The notes below the pieces were generated by a model that was given only the letters and a program-made list of their open reading frames with translations, was not told the origin of the DNA and made no database searches. A program made the position numbers and the translations under genes. From NCBI RefSeq assembly GCF_004337985.1, contig NC_043741.1:4564140-4628139 (forward strand): a stretch of DNA of 64,000 bases, read 5' to 3'. Positions 1 to 13,615 of this stretch are shown here, in pieces (position 1 is the stretch's first letter; each line of letters begins with the position of its first letter). This DNA comes from Pyricularia pennisetigena (taxonomy: Eukaryota; Ascomycota; Sordariomycetes; Magnaporthales; Pyriculariaceae).

Positions 1-2789
1 CTTTCAATCGTGGGTGTGGAAGCGAGGTGCTGAGTTGATGCACGGAATGCCTACTTGATATCTTATGCTCCTTCCCATATTGCTATAGTTGCACTGGCAA
101 GGATATCAACGATTGAACCTTTTTTTTTGGTTGGCGACCCCTCTTTGCAAGCGAAAACGACACTGTCAGCAGCAGGGTTGAAAAACCCGAGTTGTCACTT
201 TCCATACCCTTGAAAGTTGTGATTTTTGACCGTATATGTAATATCTGCTTCATGCAAGCCTCCTCACACCATAGCCTATTTGGTGTTACCTAGGCATCGT
301 CGATGCTTTTACGAGCACACTACCTTGGCTTCTTGGCTTTTTTTTTTTTTCGTTGGTTCACGCGAAACCCATCCCCCCGCCCCCAAAAGCATCACACCTT
401 GCGACATGGGCTTGGTAAATGAACGGCAAGGATCACGTTCGCGTCTTACAGTAGCCCCAACGATAATGTGAAGAGGGAAGTAAAAAAAAAAAAAAAAAAG
501 ACAACCTGGCCAAGACTGTGATTTATTCAGCTTATGCCAGAAAAGGGGACGCGCTACACAAGTTTGACCAACCGCCAACCTGTTGCTGACGTCCGCTAAG
601 CCACGTACAACAGCAATCCTGCGCAAAGCCGTCATTGATTTTGCGGCACAGCACACATATTCATCATCAAAATAAAGTGCGCCCTCTCCGCTACCTGGTC
701 AAGAGGCAAAACCGGCAGATAAATTACACGAGCGAAAGTCAAAAATTCAATAAAAAAAAAGTACATTGAAGAACGTTCGCATAATGCTCGGATGCCTGGT
801 GGGAGACGATGGCCGACATATCCGTGTCAAACAGACACCGCCCCGGCCAACAAGCTTCTTGCTGCACTGCCGAGGATTCCCGCACATTGATGCTATATCA
901 CGCAGGAGACATGCGCAGCGAAGCTTTCTCCGCATCCTGTGGCTTGGGGGAAGTATATTGCCTCTTTGGCTTCGGAGAAGATAGTCAGTCCGATACTGCG
1001 GACCACAGCGGGGGGCGCCAAACATTTACCAGAGCAAATAGAAATTAAACATGTCATAGACATGTGGGAAGGAGGGAGGAAGGAGAAGGGGTTGGAGACA
1101 GTGTAAGTGAGACCACAAACATCTCCGCATTTGTTGGACCGGATTCAGTCTTGGGTATGTACGTATGCAAGGCCTTGAATCGGGTTTCCTCTTTGTGCTG
1201 TTGTTGACATGCATACGAAAGATTAGCACGCTCTTGGCGCTGCGCAGATTATTTGCTACATGTTCATGTCGAATTTCCTTGATCCGGAAAAAAGGGGGGG
1301 CTGCGGTTTGCCCCGAACTCGATATAACCCCCGCTGATGTGATGCTGGGCTTGTGCAACCTAGAGACGAATGAGGCAAGGCATATTGTGTAAGTGGCATG
1401 TTCACCCGACTCAGTCCTACTCAACTCTGTATTCTTTCAATGACGAGCCCGCGCGAGAAACTTTTCAAGTCCTTCTTTGTCGTTAGACTTGACCTCTCAA
1501 ATTGAGAACTAAGCTAAAGTACTAACAACAAGAATGCTCACGCCATCGCGATGTAAAAGCTAAAAACAATAGATGATAAAAAAAAAAAAAAAAGAAGTAA
1601 CAATGCTCCTGTTCCTCTGCCAAAAAAGTGCGCCTGGGTATCTCCCTCGCTTAAGCGAATGTGTATGAGTCAAATGTATGGGGCGTAACAAAAACAAAAA
1701 CAAAGGCACCAATGGCGAGCCTCAAAAGTCCGTGGTTGGCTGTGCTCAAAGACGGACGCCCGCGTGTAATCCCGTGCCGACGAGCGAATTACGTTGGTCC
1801 GCAACCCGAGTTCATGTAGTCATGCATGTAAGTACTTGCATGGGCGGTGCCTGTAGGCAAAGGGAAAAAAGAAGAAAAATGGTAGCCTGGTGCTGTGGCT
1901 CGGAGAGCTGGGCTCTACCAAGACTCAGCCTGTGCCTGGACAACGCCTTGGGCGATTGCCTAGTATGAAGGGCATCTGTGGCATGCAGAGTATTCTCCGC
2001 AGTAGTCATGGGTTCCGAAATCGACTGCCTTGCAGCAGAATGTGCAGCAGTGGTTGACAAGTGGTTGGTACTCCTTGACGGCCATTTTGTTGGTTTTTGT
2101 GTGCAGCTAGCTGGCTGGACAAATGTTGTAGCGGCTGCGGTTGAAAGATGAGACCAGAAGCTTTTGGTCCTTTGGAGACTGGCTGGGATTGGTTGTGCGA
2201 TGGTAGTGTAAAGAGAGGGGAAGTAAAGTAATAAAGCCTGTGGATATTGTAGCAATGCTTGAGCAACTGTCAAGTATGATGGCTTTGTGCGCTGTTGTGG
2301 AAGGCGGGTAGGTAGGCAGGTAGGTAGGCAATGGCCGTTGGTAGTGACGACTTGAGTTTGGTTGACGGACAGCTTGGATGATGATGAAGAGTTGGGGACT
2401 CGAGTGTTTTAAGTAGAAAAAAAGGCTAGAAGTGTGACAAGCAAGTCTGACAGACAGGTGTGTGTTGTGTTGATCACTATTTATTGCGCGGGAGTCTTGG
2501 TCGTTTTGTGTACATTCGTCTTGTGTGGCGTCTGTCTTTCTTTATGAAGAGATCCATCAACGTACGTGCGGGCCAAAGCCAGGAATTATACTTGGACACT
2601 CCCATTGTCAGAATGCCCAAGAAGGGAAATTGCAGAACAGTGCGGTTGTGCGACAGCAGGAAGGGGCAACCCTGACGGCCGCGATTGGTGTTAGTGGAGC
2701 GCGACCCGAGGAGTGACATGACCAGGGCATGCCCGGGCGAGATCTGCAGAAGATGTTGCTAGTCAGGCCCCCCTCGAATGACTCCAGCC

Positions 2790-2791
2790 NN
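2790..2791. other. Assembly ambiguity (two N)
   Basis: Two undetermined bases show that this is draft-quality sequence. They lie in gene-free DNA and affect no annotated gene, but they are a reason to treat single-base frame breaks elsewhere with caution. Confidence 0.99.
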
Positions 2792-5700
2792 GAAAGGTAC
2801 CTAAGGTACCAGGGCTACATCGATACCTTGACCATGGAAGCACTGGGAAGGTCACAATGATAAGCCAATGAAGTGATGAAGTAATTATCAGTCTGCATGA
2901 TATTGTACAGGATCGAACGTATGAGCAAGCACATAGGTCGCTAAGCAACCAGTTCTTCTAGAAGGTGGAGGCTTTAGCGCTTTGCACCTTTTTTTTTTTT
3001 GTTTCACAAAAAGCAGTTGATTATCTATCCATTCGCAACTTACTTACTCCCAATGATCAATCAACTCATGGCGGTGTGGGCAAAATGGAATAATCGAGAC
3101 GGGGACCCGAAGGGGAGAGACGAAGAGAGAAGACAGAACCAAAAAAAAAAAAAAACAAAAAAAAACGAGATGTGATCACGAGATACCAAGGAGTGGTTTT
3201 CGCAATACATTGGTTGGCTGACGAGCCGCTCTGGGTAGTTTGTTCTTCCGCAATTTACGCTCTATATGCAGCTCTCTAGTGCTAGCTCTAGTCTAGTGCA
3301 TGTGTAGTACGTTCGTCGTTCGTCCGTCCAGGTGGTGGACCGGTCCACTAGGCTGCCAGCACAGCACGGACAAGTGCATGCAGGCAGGGCGCAAGTCACC
3401 TACGCAGTACCCCGTAGGGATCCAGTTTGATTTGCTTCTCGTCGGACAAAGTGTTTTAACCTACGAACCTACATACAAGCGAAAATGCTTGCCGTTCCTT
3501 CTCCAATATTGCATGACAGCCATACATGCATGCGTCCTCAGTAGTGACTGTCTGGACCCGCCGTGGATAGGGCCGACAGATGGTGGCATGTTGCTTTCAA
3601 CGGACCAAGGAAGAAGCAAAAATGCGCAAGGGATCTTGCAGAAGGAAAAAGAAGGGGTTTGGTCGGTGAAAGGGACGGGACGGGACACAAGGGAGAGTGC
3701 CTCATCAGATGACCTTGGGGTAGAGACAACGGCGGTGGGAGCCTTGATCAAAAGTTCAAGACAAGGCCATCAATTTCGGGCCCTTGGTTTGAAAGTGGAG
3801 AGAGAGGGAAAAAAATAAAAAATTAAATAAAATAAAAACTGATGACGACGACGATAGGGCTTCAATAATGGATGCAACTGAATGGGTCTCAGAAGTGTGA
3901 AGAACAATCCCCAACCACGTGGGTGCTCGGCGTCTTTACGACGTGGTAGGTACCTGGTCAACCGGGTACCTTTTTGGTCACAACGAACCAAATTAATCCC
4001 ACCCAGGTGTGGGTGGATTTTAGGGCGTACGGATTATTAAAGCAGAATGTTCCGAAAACAGCTTTTTTTTTTTTTTTTTGGTCAATTTCCTCCCCCTAAC
4101 GCGGACTCCGCCTTAATACCTCACCGAGTAATTTATAGTTGCACAGCATCGTGAGCCGCATAATCTGGCCAGCGCCGAGCTTACTGTGTTACGACAAGCT
4201 TGGAGGTGAGGAGAAGGAGCCATATCAAGACATTATTGCCGTGCGTCCTGACATGAGCCAATACGTGGGGGCGGGCTTGTTGCATGTTGCGAACTATCCC
4301 GATCTATCCGCTGTAAAAGGGGTATCCGAGGTTTGGAAGACAATTCAAGAAAGAAAAAAAAAAATATCGCACATACCTATCTTAGCTACCACCTATCTTA
4401 GCTGCCTACATAATTACCTATTACCTTACATATATCGCGCACCCCCAAACTTGACTTGAGCAGCCAAGGCGGGAGAAGCAAACCACGTGGGCCCCATAGC
4501 TTGACCGGTTGTTGTTGACCCAAGGTGACTGGCAAATAATCATTGGATCTCTTTTCGGGATCGTCACATCTAAAGAACGCCGAAAACACGCGCACGCTCA
4601 TGGCGATCAAGGGACAAAAACATTCCGCAGGGACAGATTAAAATGGTAAGTAGGTTAGGTAATTTGTCTGGGGCCCCTCACCGTTCCTTCATTGTTCAAG
4701 AGGTCAGGTCACCCCGGCCTCGGTTGTCATTACCTTGCCTGAAGGACTCGAGGGGGTTCTTGGGAGAAAAAGAACCCCACGCCCCAGCGGGCACCCCGCA
4801 ATGTTTACTACCTATGTACGAAGCATAGTAGTACTGTACTGTAGGTACGGATACCCACCCGTCCATTCAGATCCGATGATACGAGATATGTCTCGTCAGA
4901 CCAGAGCTTTTTTTTTTTCTTTTCGCCTAACATGAATTGCCAATGCTTGTATATGCCCCATCCCACTAGCATGAGCATAAAAAATAAGACCAAGTAAAAA
5001 AGAACACGTATTATAACAACTCTGTAAGTAATACCCCGATAATTTGCATGCAAAGCGAACAAGGCGACTCCCAATTTCCAGCTTGGAAAAGCCCACTTGA
5101 TTCCCACAATCCTGAGACACTACCAAGGCGAACCGGCAGACCGGATCAGCGCCCTGGGAGATTGATCGATACTAGCTTGTAGTTAATATCTTGTCACAAG
5201 CATTTCCTTGGAATCAAGGGTGCTCGACGAATCGGAGAGCACGATCAGCATTGTCATGTAGGGTGTAGCAAAGAGTGACGTCGATTCACTGACCGCCGCC
5301 GCAGTGATCGTCGCAAGGAAGAGAGCAGGACGCGGGGTTAAAAACGGTCACCTCCAAAGTCGTCTTTCCATAGGTAGATAGATAGTCTCAGGCTGCGAGC
5401 TCTCTCGTCTTACATATGTAAGCGAGAGGTCATATACTGCGTAAACTTTGGATGAACCTGACATGTGACTGACATGCTTCCATCATGCCCGTCTACTCGT
5501 CAAGGCGCCGCCGTTTGATGCCCATTGGTATCCACTCGATGTAGAGTTAATTAGTTAGTCATTTCACCGACCAAGATTTTCGCTTCTTGATTTTCCCGCT
5601 TGTTCCTGTTTACTCCCCATACTTGGTGCTTCCCTTGCCGTCGATCACTGGTCCCTAGGTTACTAGCGGTACCTAAATAGTAGTACTACATGCGTAAACA

Positions 5701-6121
5701 AATGCGTCTCGAATCGCAATGTATGGATAAACGTAGGTGCAGGGAACGGCGAGGGTGATCCCTTCTCTCGCACCCAGCGCAATGGCCATGTCCTATACTT
5801 CAAACACAGCTTGGACCTCGGGTTGCGGGGCGGATATTGGCATTTCCGTCTGAAGGGACGAACAAACAAGTATGTAATAGTAAACCACATCGTGAGGTTG
5901 ATGCTTCTCCAGGTCATGATTGACAAATATGAAGCATAACAGTTTTTTCGCCAAGACAAGATCAGGCAAAGAAAAGCTTTTGCATCCGGTCTATGTATAG
6001 CACCTTTTGAATAGTGCAGATCCGGGATTGTCTACGGAGAAGCCGGTTTAATATTCCAGTTCATCCTCTGAGTAGATTAGATTTGGCAAGCACTGCTTTG
6101 CGACAATAACGAAGAGAGACG

Positions 6122-6160
<39 letters not shown>
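6122..6160. repeat. Poly(A) tract, 39 bases
   Basis: An uninterrupted run of 39 A on the plus strand in gene-free DNA. It is one of the longest homopolymers in the window after the T tract at 42748-43209. Confidence 0.97.
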
Positions 6161-6161
<1 letters not shown>

Positions 6162-9106
6162 CCACTACTAACAGCTTCGCCCAAGTCTTTAGTCTGCGAC
6201 AAAAAGACAGCGCCGTTGGGTTCCCTAGATCTAGCACTTTGGGACGAACAGTTTATACGGGAACCTGCGCTAGCGGAACATCAGTCTTTGGGCCGCTAAA
6301 ACACGCTTGTTATGAAGCGACTATCGTCTCGTGCTCGCTTGTCAGGTTGAAACCCAACTCACTCACGGATACTCACGAGCCCTCGGTCATGGCCATTAAG
6401 GTGAACATGACTAGTGTGATACGAAAGAGGAGCCGCCCTAGCCTGAACACTACCGTACACCAAGCAAGGAAAACAAACAATCCAGACATGACGTTGGAAC
6501 AGAGACAAGACCAGGATGGTCGGTCTTTTCCCCACGTTTCAGTCTCTTGCTACTGCATGCTAAATCGGGAACACATAGATGGTGCCTAACCCATTATTGT
6601 CGTTGTGTTTATTCTCGCCCGTCCGAACGCTACTGCAGGCATAACCCAGATTGAAAGGGGGTAAAAATAAAACAAAAAAACACGCAAAATAATAGGCATA
6701 TAATCACGGGCCAGAAATAGTTACTCCGGGCATGAAACGTCCTACGATGATCGACCGTCTATACAAAGTTCGTTTGCGGCATTTATTCAAGGCATATATT
6801 GAAAAAAAAGTCTCGCCCAACAGTCAAACACCTTGCACATAGCTAGCTGCAAGTTGAAAACTTTTTCTTCTTTTTTATATTTAGAAGTATATATAGTACG
6901 CCAGTGATGTAAATATCCTGGCTTACAAAGTTGAAAATTGGCCACTGATTGCTCAACATCAGGTCCCATACTGCTTCAATCTGCTTGGTCAGCGGTAATG
7001 CGCCAAGATCAAGAGTTGGTATTATATAAACTTGCGCTTCATCTTCAGATCTATCATGCTAAAAATTTTAGACCGCGGAGTTTTGAAAGTCGCGGTTGAG
7101 GCCTGCTGCTTTACACCAGGGATCAGGCTACTGATTTGGTCAACTCATTACCTGTCTCTTGGTCGTGGATCACCGCTGCTATCTGCCAGAAAGCTATGCT
7201 GTTTATGCCAAACGCATTGTTGGACGATATTTTTTTTTTTTTTTCTTCAATCGTGGTCACATGTGAGAGAAGCTTTGATATGAAGTTTCCTCAGATCTCA
7301 TCATCATGAATGATCCTGGTCGACTACAATAAAATGTAAAATACCCGGAATATTGGCGGCACCACGAATCCACTTTTGCCAGCCCTGCTATACATTCATT
7401 ACTAGGTTGTAGCTTGGGGAAGAATGATCTTGCTGGGTGAGCAAAATGCCGCAATCTCTGCAAAAATTATCTCTTAGATTGGTGCGTGGGAGTCATTAGC
7501 GGTCGGCGAAAAGACATGAATAGCCGCTTTCTGACCTATAAAGTCCAATGAAAGATTTAAGCTGTCGAAAGCAACAAAGACTCGTATTAAGCTAGTCGTA
7601 TGTCTGCAGTGTCTATATCATCTATACAGACAAGAGGCAAGACGATTAAGTTAGGTATACTGGAACAGTAAAAGGCACCAATCACAATTGAGCTCTCACC
7701 ATCATAGCTAGCTAAGTACCGATAGTATCCATATCGGAACGAAACTGTCCAATCGTTTGCCCAACTATATAGTTGAAGAGCAATACACTTTGCAGACAAA
7801 GCAAGTGGAGGTACCAGGGGTTAGCACGTAGCGTGGCATGCTATTGGATCGATATGGTTGCGATCGCGGGCTGCGTGAGCTTTGCTGGCGTTAATCCGAC
7901 GACGGCATACCCAATCATAACATTCTCAAAGCTACCCTTTTACTCTCTGTACCTGCCCAATCTGCCTTAGACCTTGGTCTATGACCGTGCCGCGTACATA
8001 AATGCTTAGCTCACCCAAAGGAGATATACCTACCTATCTTACTGGCCATGGGAAGAGGCTCAAAATATTGCGCAAAACAAAAGGGTAGTTTTTGAGCGCA
8101 AAGCAGCTAGGAAAATAGGACGTAAATGTCCCTCAAGTAAGTTTGCACATGGTATGAAATGAAATCGACTGATTGTTATAAGCTGGCCTGTGATCAATTG
8201 GGGGCGGCTACGTAAAAGTAGTGACTGGTGGTTAGGCTCCAGCTACTGACCACTCGGCGGCTAATTCTGCGGTAATGCGTGGGGCTGCTGACCCCAAGCT
8301 ACGTAGTGGTGGGTGGTTCATTGATGCAGGTCAAAGCCACCGGTACTTCTCATGTTAGCTGGGCTATGAACATCCAATGGGCGGCTACAAAGTCGAATTC
8401 CTCATAGCACAGACGAACAACTTTGCAACGCGATTGGATTGCCAGACTTGACGACAAACTTCTGATTTATTGTTGTATTGTGTCTCTGTTTGGATTCTTT
8501 TGTATCATAGCACGGACTAAATCGCACCGTACGGTTGTGGCACATAACGCGTGGGAAAAAAAGAGTACGTTGTCTCGTTGGTCATTGACCCCTCCTTGCA
8601 GTGACCTTTATTCACCAGACCCCTGTCGCTTCGTTACCTCCACCACCTTACCTCACCTTACCTTCTGGGTATCGAACCGTGCCTTACCTTCCCGCCAAAG
8701 CCAGATGTCCACTCAACGGCACATATGACGAGTGATAATGCATCATTCGGGGTTCTTCTGACCTTAACCTCACTAGATTCGATATTCAAACCAAGTGGCA
8801 GTCAACGACAAGCCGGACCTCGACGCTAGCCCTGAAGACAGGAGATACCTGAGCTGGCAGCCTAATCTACCGAGTGACGTACAGTCGCATCAGGCAGGCA
8901 CGCGCCCGTTCCGCTTGTCAACGGACCTTTCCGGTGCCTCCACATCACATCAAATCCAAGACCATCGGGCCTCCGTTGCCCCAACTGCGACTTGCCCGCT
9001 CCGAGCAGTGAAAAAAAAAAAAGTTTTTGGACTCGGGGAAACAGCTGCGCGAACCGACGGGTTCTGTTGTCGCCTGGGCGCAAACTGAAACCCCAACACC
9101 GCAGCC

Positions 9107-12100
9107 ATGGCTCAGGCACCCATGTTATCCGTGCCGCTCAAGGCCACGAGCGAGATCGACTGGGTTGCGCCCTTGAAGCACTACATACAGAATACATATG
9201 GCGACGATGCCGAGCGGTATGCTGAGGAGTGCGCGACGCTGAACCGCCTGCGTCAGGACATGAGGGGTGCCAGCAAGGACAGCACCGCAGGGAGGGATCT
9301 GTTGTATCGGTACTATGGGCAGTTGGAGCTTCTAGACCTGAGGTTTCCCGTCGATGAGCAGCATATTAAGATCTCATTCACATGGTGAGTGGCGGAGTTT
9401 TCCTTTGTCCGGGTCTGCCAGGCGGCCTCGGCATCGCCAGGCAGCTGAAGTAAGGTTCTGCAGAAGCTGACTTGCTGACTTGCACGTTTCTCATGATAGG
9501 TTTGATGCCTTTACACACAAGTCGACCTCACAACACTCGTTGGCCTTTGAGAAAGCCTCCATCATATTCAACATATCGGCAGTACTGTCTTGTCACGCTG
9601 CCCACCAGGCTCGATCAGAGGAGTCTGGTCTCAAGACTGCATACCATTCGTTCCAGGCGTCCGCTGGCATGTTTACGTACATAAATGAAAACTTTTTGCA
9701 TGCACCATCCTCGGACCTCAGTCGCGACACTGTCAAGGCATTGATTTCCATCATGCTGGGACAGGCGCAGGAGGTCTTTCTTGAGAAACAGATTACGGAT
9801 CAGAAGAAAGTGGGGTTGCTGGCTAAGCTTGCTAGCCAGGCCTACTCGCTATACTCTCAGGCGACAGAAGGGGTTCAGGAAAACGTCAACAAGGCCATCT
9901 TTGAGAAAGTCTGGCTGACCTTCATCCAGGTAAGTCTCTAGAAATTCAGAAACTGGGAACATGACACTATTCGCAAAGCGCTGGTGCCTACATAGCATTT
10001 CACTCATGTGGCAAGGCATATGTGCTGATATTTTGCCTTGACAGATCAAAAGTTCATTGATGAACGCCATGGCGCAGTACTACCAGGCACTAGCAGACGA
10101 TGACGCAAACTCGCATGGCGTAGCCGTTGCGCGGCTGCAGGTAGCCGAGAGTGCAGCCAAGGCAGCATGTCGACTTGCCAATGGCTTTCCGAGCACTGTA
10201 CCACCTAATTCGAACCTTGGGAGTGATACAGGACCGCTGCTCTCTGAGATTGCGAATCGACAGCTTTCCACCATCCAGGACAAACTCAAGGAATTGGCCA
10301 AGGACAATGATTACATCTATCATCAAACTGTGCCGGCGGAAGCCAGTTTGGCAGCTGTTCCTAAGCTTCCGGCTGCGAAGCCTATTCCAGTTAGCGAACT
10401 TTATGCGGGACAAGACATCCAGCGGATCACTGGGCCCGACCTGTTTGCCAAGATTGTGCCGTTCGCCGTGACGGAATCTGCCAGCCTCTACGACGAAGAG
10501 AAAGCAAAGCTTGTGCGGGCAGAGACGGAGAGGGTTGATCTAGCCAACAGTGAGATGGCGGCCAGTTTGGACTATTTGAAGCTACCAGGGGCACTCGAGG
10601 TTTTGAAGGGCGGTTTTGATCAAGATGTGTCTCCCGACGAGGATTTCCGGACTTGGTGTGTTGATGTCGCCGATCACGAGGACCCGCAGGCCATATTCGA
10701 GGCTCTTTCCAGGGACAAGGAACATATAAAAGGGATCCTGGACCGTAGCTCGAAGCAGTTGGATATGGAGGCGCATGTGTGCGAGAAGATGCGCTCCAAG
10801 TACCAAGCAGATTGGACCCAGCAGCCAAGTTCGAGATTGACCACCACATTGACCGGTGACATTCGAAACTACAGAGAGGCGCTGGAGGAGGCGGCCAAGA
10901 GCGACGCTCAACTCATGGCAAAGCTACGTCAGAACTCTGCAGAGATTGAGGCTATGCGCACGGCAGCCCAACATGGGGAGATCGATGCGCTGTTCCAAAA
11001 GGCGTTGAGTCGGGGTCGGGGAAGCATGAGCAACACCAACAGCCCTGGTGGCGCCGAACAGAACCTGCTAGACGCCGACTTCGATGACGGTAAACCAAGC
11101 GTGGTGGACCAAATCAACAAGGTTGAGGAGATATTGAAGAAGCTGAACCAGTTGAAGAGGGAGAGGAACCATGTTTTGAAGGATCTCAAGGACAAGGTAG
11201 TATATCCAACCATTTACGGGATGCAGATGGTGTTGCTGTGCTCAGGAACTTGAACGGACTGCTAACTGGTCATCTTGGAAAAGGCCCATAACGACGACAT
11301 CTCCCAAATACTTATCTTGAACAAAAAGTCAATAGCAAACTACGAGCAGCAGCTGTTCCAGTCGGAGCTCGAGAAGTTCAGGCCAATGCAGACACGTTTG
11401 GTTCAGGCTGGCCACAAACAGTCGGCCCTCATGAAGGAGTTGACGGCTGCTTTCAACAGCCTTTTGCAGGACAAAAGGGTCAAGGCCGAACAGAGCAAGT
11501 ATGAGTCGATACAGCGGCAAAGGAGCGCTGTCATCAACAAGTACAAGCGTGCATACCAGGAGTTCTTGGATCTCGAGGCGGGACTGCAGGGTGCCAAGAC
11601 GTGGTACACAGAGATGAGGGAGACGGTGGAGAGTTTGGAGAAGAACGTCGAGACTTTTGTGAACAACAGGCGGTCCGAAGGTGCACAACTGCTCAACCAA
11701 ATAGAACAAGAAAGGGCGGCAAACAAGAACTCCCAGGCCGAGCTTGAGCGCGAAAGGATGAGGGAACTGATGGAGCGCATGAACGTCGAGGGCCAACAGA
11801 CACCCGCCTCGCCACCGAAACAATCTACGGGCTCAGGCCGGCCCATCCCGGCGCCTTTGTTCCCGTCAGGTGGTGCCCCGACATATCCTCAGATGAACTT
11901 CCAAGGACAGTACCAGCTGCCTCGCTCACCACCCCCAGGGCAAAGCAACATGCCGCAGTCATACATGCAGCCACAGTATCAGCAGCCGCAGCAAAACGCG
12001 CACAACCAGTACGCCACCTACAACCCAAGCGCGCATGGGCGCATGCCTGGTCCAGCCTCACCTGCCCCGACGCAGACGACCTTTGGGATGAATGCAATGC

Positions 12101-12489
12101 GGCCGGGACCTACCTCTCCGCCCCCGAATCAGACAAGCTTTGGAATGAATGCGATGCGACAAGGCCCTGCTTCTCCACCCCCAACCCAGACATCATTCCA
12201 ACAGCCGCCGAGCCGACCATTCAGCAATACCTATGGCAACCCGAACGCACCGTCGACGCCTAGCCAGCAGCAAAGCTTTGGCGCAGCAGCGGGGTTTGTG
12301 CCTCCACCTCCACCAGGGCCGCCGCCTCTGGGGCCACAACAAACGTATCACGTTGGTGCCTCGGATTACTATAGCCAGCAACAACCAGGCAGCCGGCCAC
12401 ACTCGACGCAGAACACTCAGCAACAGCACCACCAGCCGCCGCAGCAGCAGGCAGCTGATCCGTGGGCGGGACTCAATGCTTGGAAATGA
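9107..12489 (+). CDS. BRO1: BRO1, ESCRT-associated BRO1/V-domain protein
   Basis: Class E vacuolar sorting factor. The family binds ESCRT-III Snf7 and recruits the deubiquitinase Doa4 at endosomes. Four exons: 9107-9384, 9500-9929, 10045-11196 and 11284-12489, giving 1021 aa, close to the usual fungal size. Residues about 8-390 read as a BRO1 domain: the N-terminus sets it beside a YGDDAERYAEE helix, and the TWFDAF motif is restored across intron 1. Residues about 400-790 are helical and coiled-coil-like, as in the V domain. The rest is a Pro/Gln-rich tail with a triple 19-residue repeat. Intron 3 ends in a weak AAG acceptor but has a good GCTAAC branch point. The start has a good ATG context. 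The paralogue PalA/Rim20 is less likely, because the N-terminal sequence and long proline-rich tail fit BRO1. Family identity is recognition by eye. Confidence 0.93.
12046..12216 (+). repeat. Three 57-bp in-frame tandem repeats in BRO1
   Basis: Three consecutive 57-nt units (12046-12102, 12103-12159, 12160-12216) each encode 19 residues of the pattern xGPxSPxPxQTxF; the first two end in GMNAMR and the third diverges after the Phe. They lie at about residues 255-311 of exon 4, that is residues 875-931 of the protein, in the proline-rich tail. They are degenerate at the DNA level, so this is an old expansion rather than a fresh one. Confidence 0.9.
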
Positions 12490-12957
12490 TGTACAGTACA
12501 TGCTCTCGCTTGAAGGTTTGGATCGCGGGCACTAGAGTGGTCAAGCAAGAACGCTTTGGCTGGGGCTGCAGTTTGGCTTGTGAAGGTTTGCCAGATACGG
12601 AAGATAGTAGTTATTGGTAGACAGGATTGATAAATATGAAAGAAGTCAAATAAGAGGTGGTTGTCTGTGATGAGATCTTTGAAAAGTATTGATGGTACAA
12701 GAATGGTTGAATCCAACTGTATTGGCTACCTCCCTACCAGCCGTGGTGCGTTATGTTACAGAGATGAAAGGAATCAGGGGGACGGCTTTCGGGTTAGGGG
12801 ACAAGATCAAACTGCACGCTTGGTGGGGCCGCCCAGAATACCACAGCTAACAAGGACACGGACGGACGTTGAATCTGCGACGACAACCGCTACCAAAATC
12901 GCCAACCACGGCAAGCACTCCTCTGGTCTGGTCTGCACTCGCAATGCCACCGTGAAG

Positions 12958-13615
12958 ATGCTGTCGTTTATTTTGATTCAAAATCGCCAGTGAGTTTTTA
13001 TTTTAAACACGGAAGCCGTGCCAAAAGAAAAAGGTGATTTACAAGTTGGTTTATTTCAGACTGCTAACCGGCCAAACCTGGATTGTTACAGGGGCAAGAC
13101 CCGACTTGCGAAATGGTACGCTCCATACAGCGATGAGGAGAAGATAAAACTCAAGGGCGAGGTGAGGCGACAGTCTTTTTTTCTTTGGTTGTTTTTATTA
13201 TTCATCCCGCGCCGAGGGCGACAGTCTTTTTTTTTTTTTCTGACTTTATTTATCGATATTCTCTGTTTTTACAAAAAACAAATAGGTCCACCGCCTCGTG
13301 GCGCCGCGCGACCAAAAGTACCAATCCAACTTTGTCGAGTTCCGCAACAACAAGCTCGTGTACCGGCGGTACGCCGGGCTCTTCTTTTGCGCGTGCGTCG
13401 ACACGAACGACAACGAGCTTGCCTTCCTCGAGGCCATCCACTTCTTCGTCGAGGTGCTCGACGCCTTCTTCGGCAACGTGTGCGAGCTCGACCTTGTCTT
13501 CAACTTTTACAAGGTCTACGCCATCCTGGACGAGGTCTTCCTGGCCGGCGAGATTGAGGAGACGAGCAAGACGGTCGTGCTCACGAGGCTGGAGCATCTG
13601 GACAAATTGGAGTGA
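12958..13615 (+). CDS. APS2: AP-2 adaptor complex sigma subunit
   Basis: Small sigma chain of the plasma-membrane clathrin adaptor AP-2, used in endocytic cargo selection. Exons 12958-12989, 13092-13161 and 13286-13615 give 143 aa, the usual length for the family (142-143). The protein opens with the longin-fold strand [19 protein letters not shown] and continues through [14 protein letters not shown], then [14 protein letters not shown] and [20 protein letters not shown], all typical of sigma-2 rather than sigma-1 or sigma-3. Intron 2 contains two T-rich runs. The gene starts 468 bp after BRO1 on the same strand. Exon 1 carries only ten full codons, so open-frame searches miss it. Confidence 0.95.

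Larger units (their letters stand above)
1..9106. other. Long stretch without a recognisable gene
   Basis: I find no open frame on either strand that looks like a conserved protein, and no chain of exons with plausible splice sites. The open frames present (up to 172 codons, for example 3300-3818 +) are low in complexity or have unlikely composition. The stretch holds many A or T homopolymers (for example 340-350, 482-499, 4064-4080, 6122-6160, 7231-7244), a GTAG/GCAG tetranucleotide patch at 2307-2330 and scattered TACCTACCT-like motifs. The last few hundred bases are CT-rich and are probably the BRO1 promoter and leader. Non-coding RNAs cannot be excluded by eye. Confidence 0.6.

Noticed and set aside
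1812..2273. 153-codon open frame on the minus strand
   Set aside because: Ser/Thr/Gln/Ala-rich without any domain, signal peptide or neighbouring exon; looks random.
3300..3818. 172-codon open frame on the plus strand
   Set aside because: Composition and lack of motifs do not support a gene; no start context or splice partners.
9107..12489. Identity as PalA/Rim20, the pH-signalling BRO1-domain protein
   Set aside because: N-terminal sequence and the long Pro/Gln-rich tail match BRO1 better; a phylogeny would settle it.
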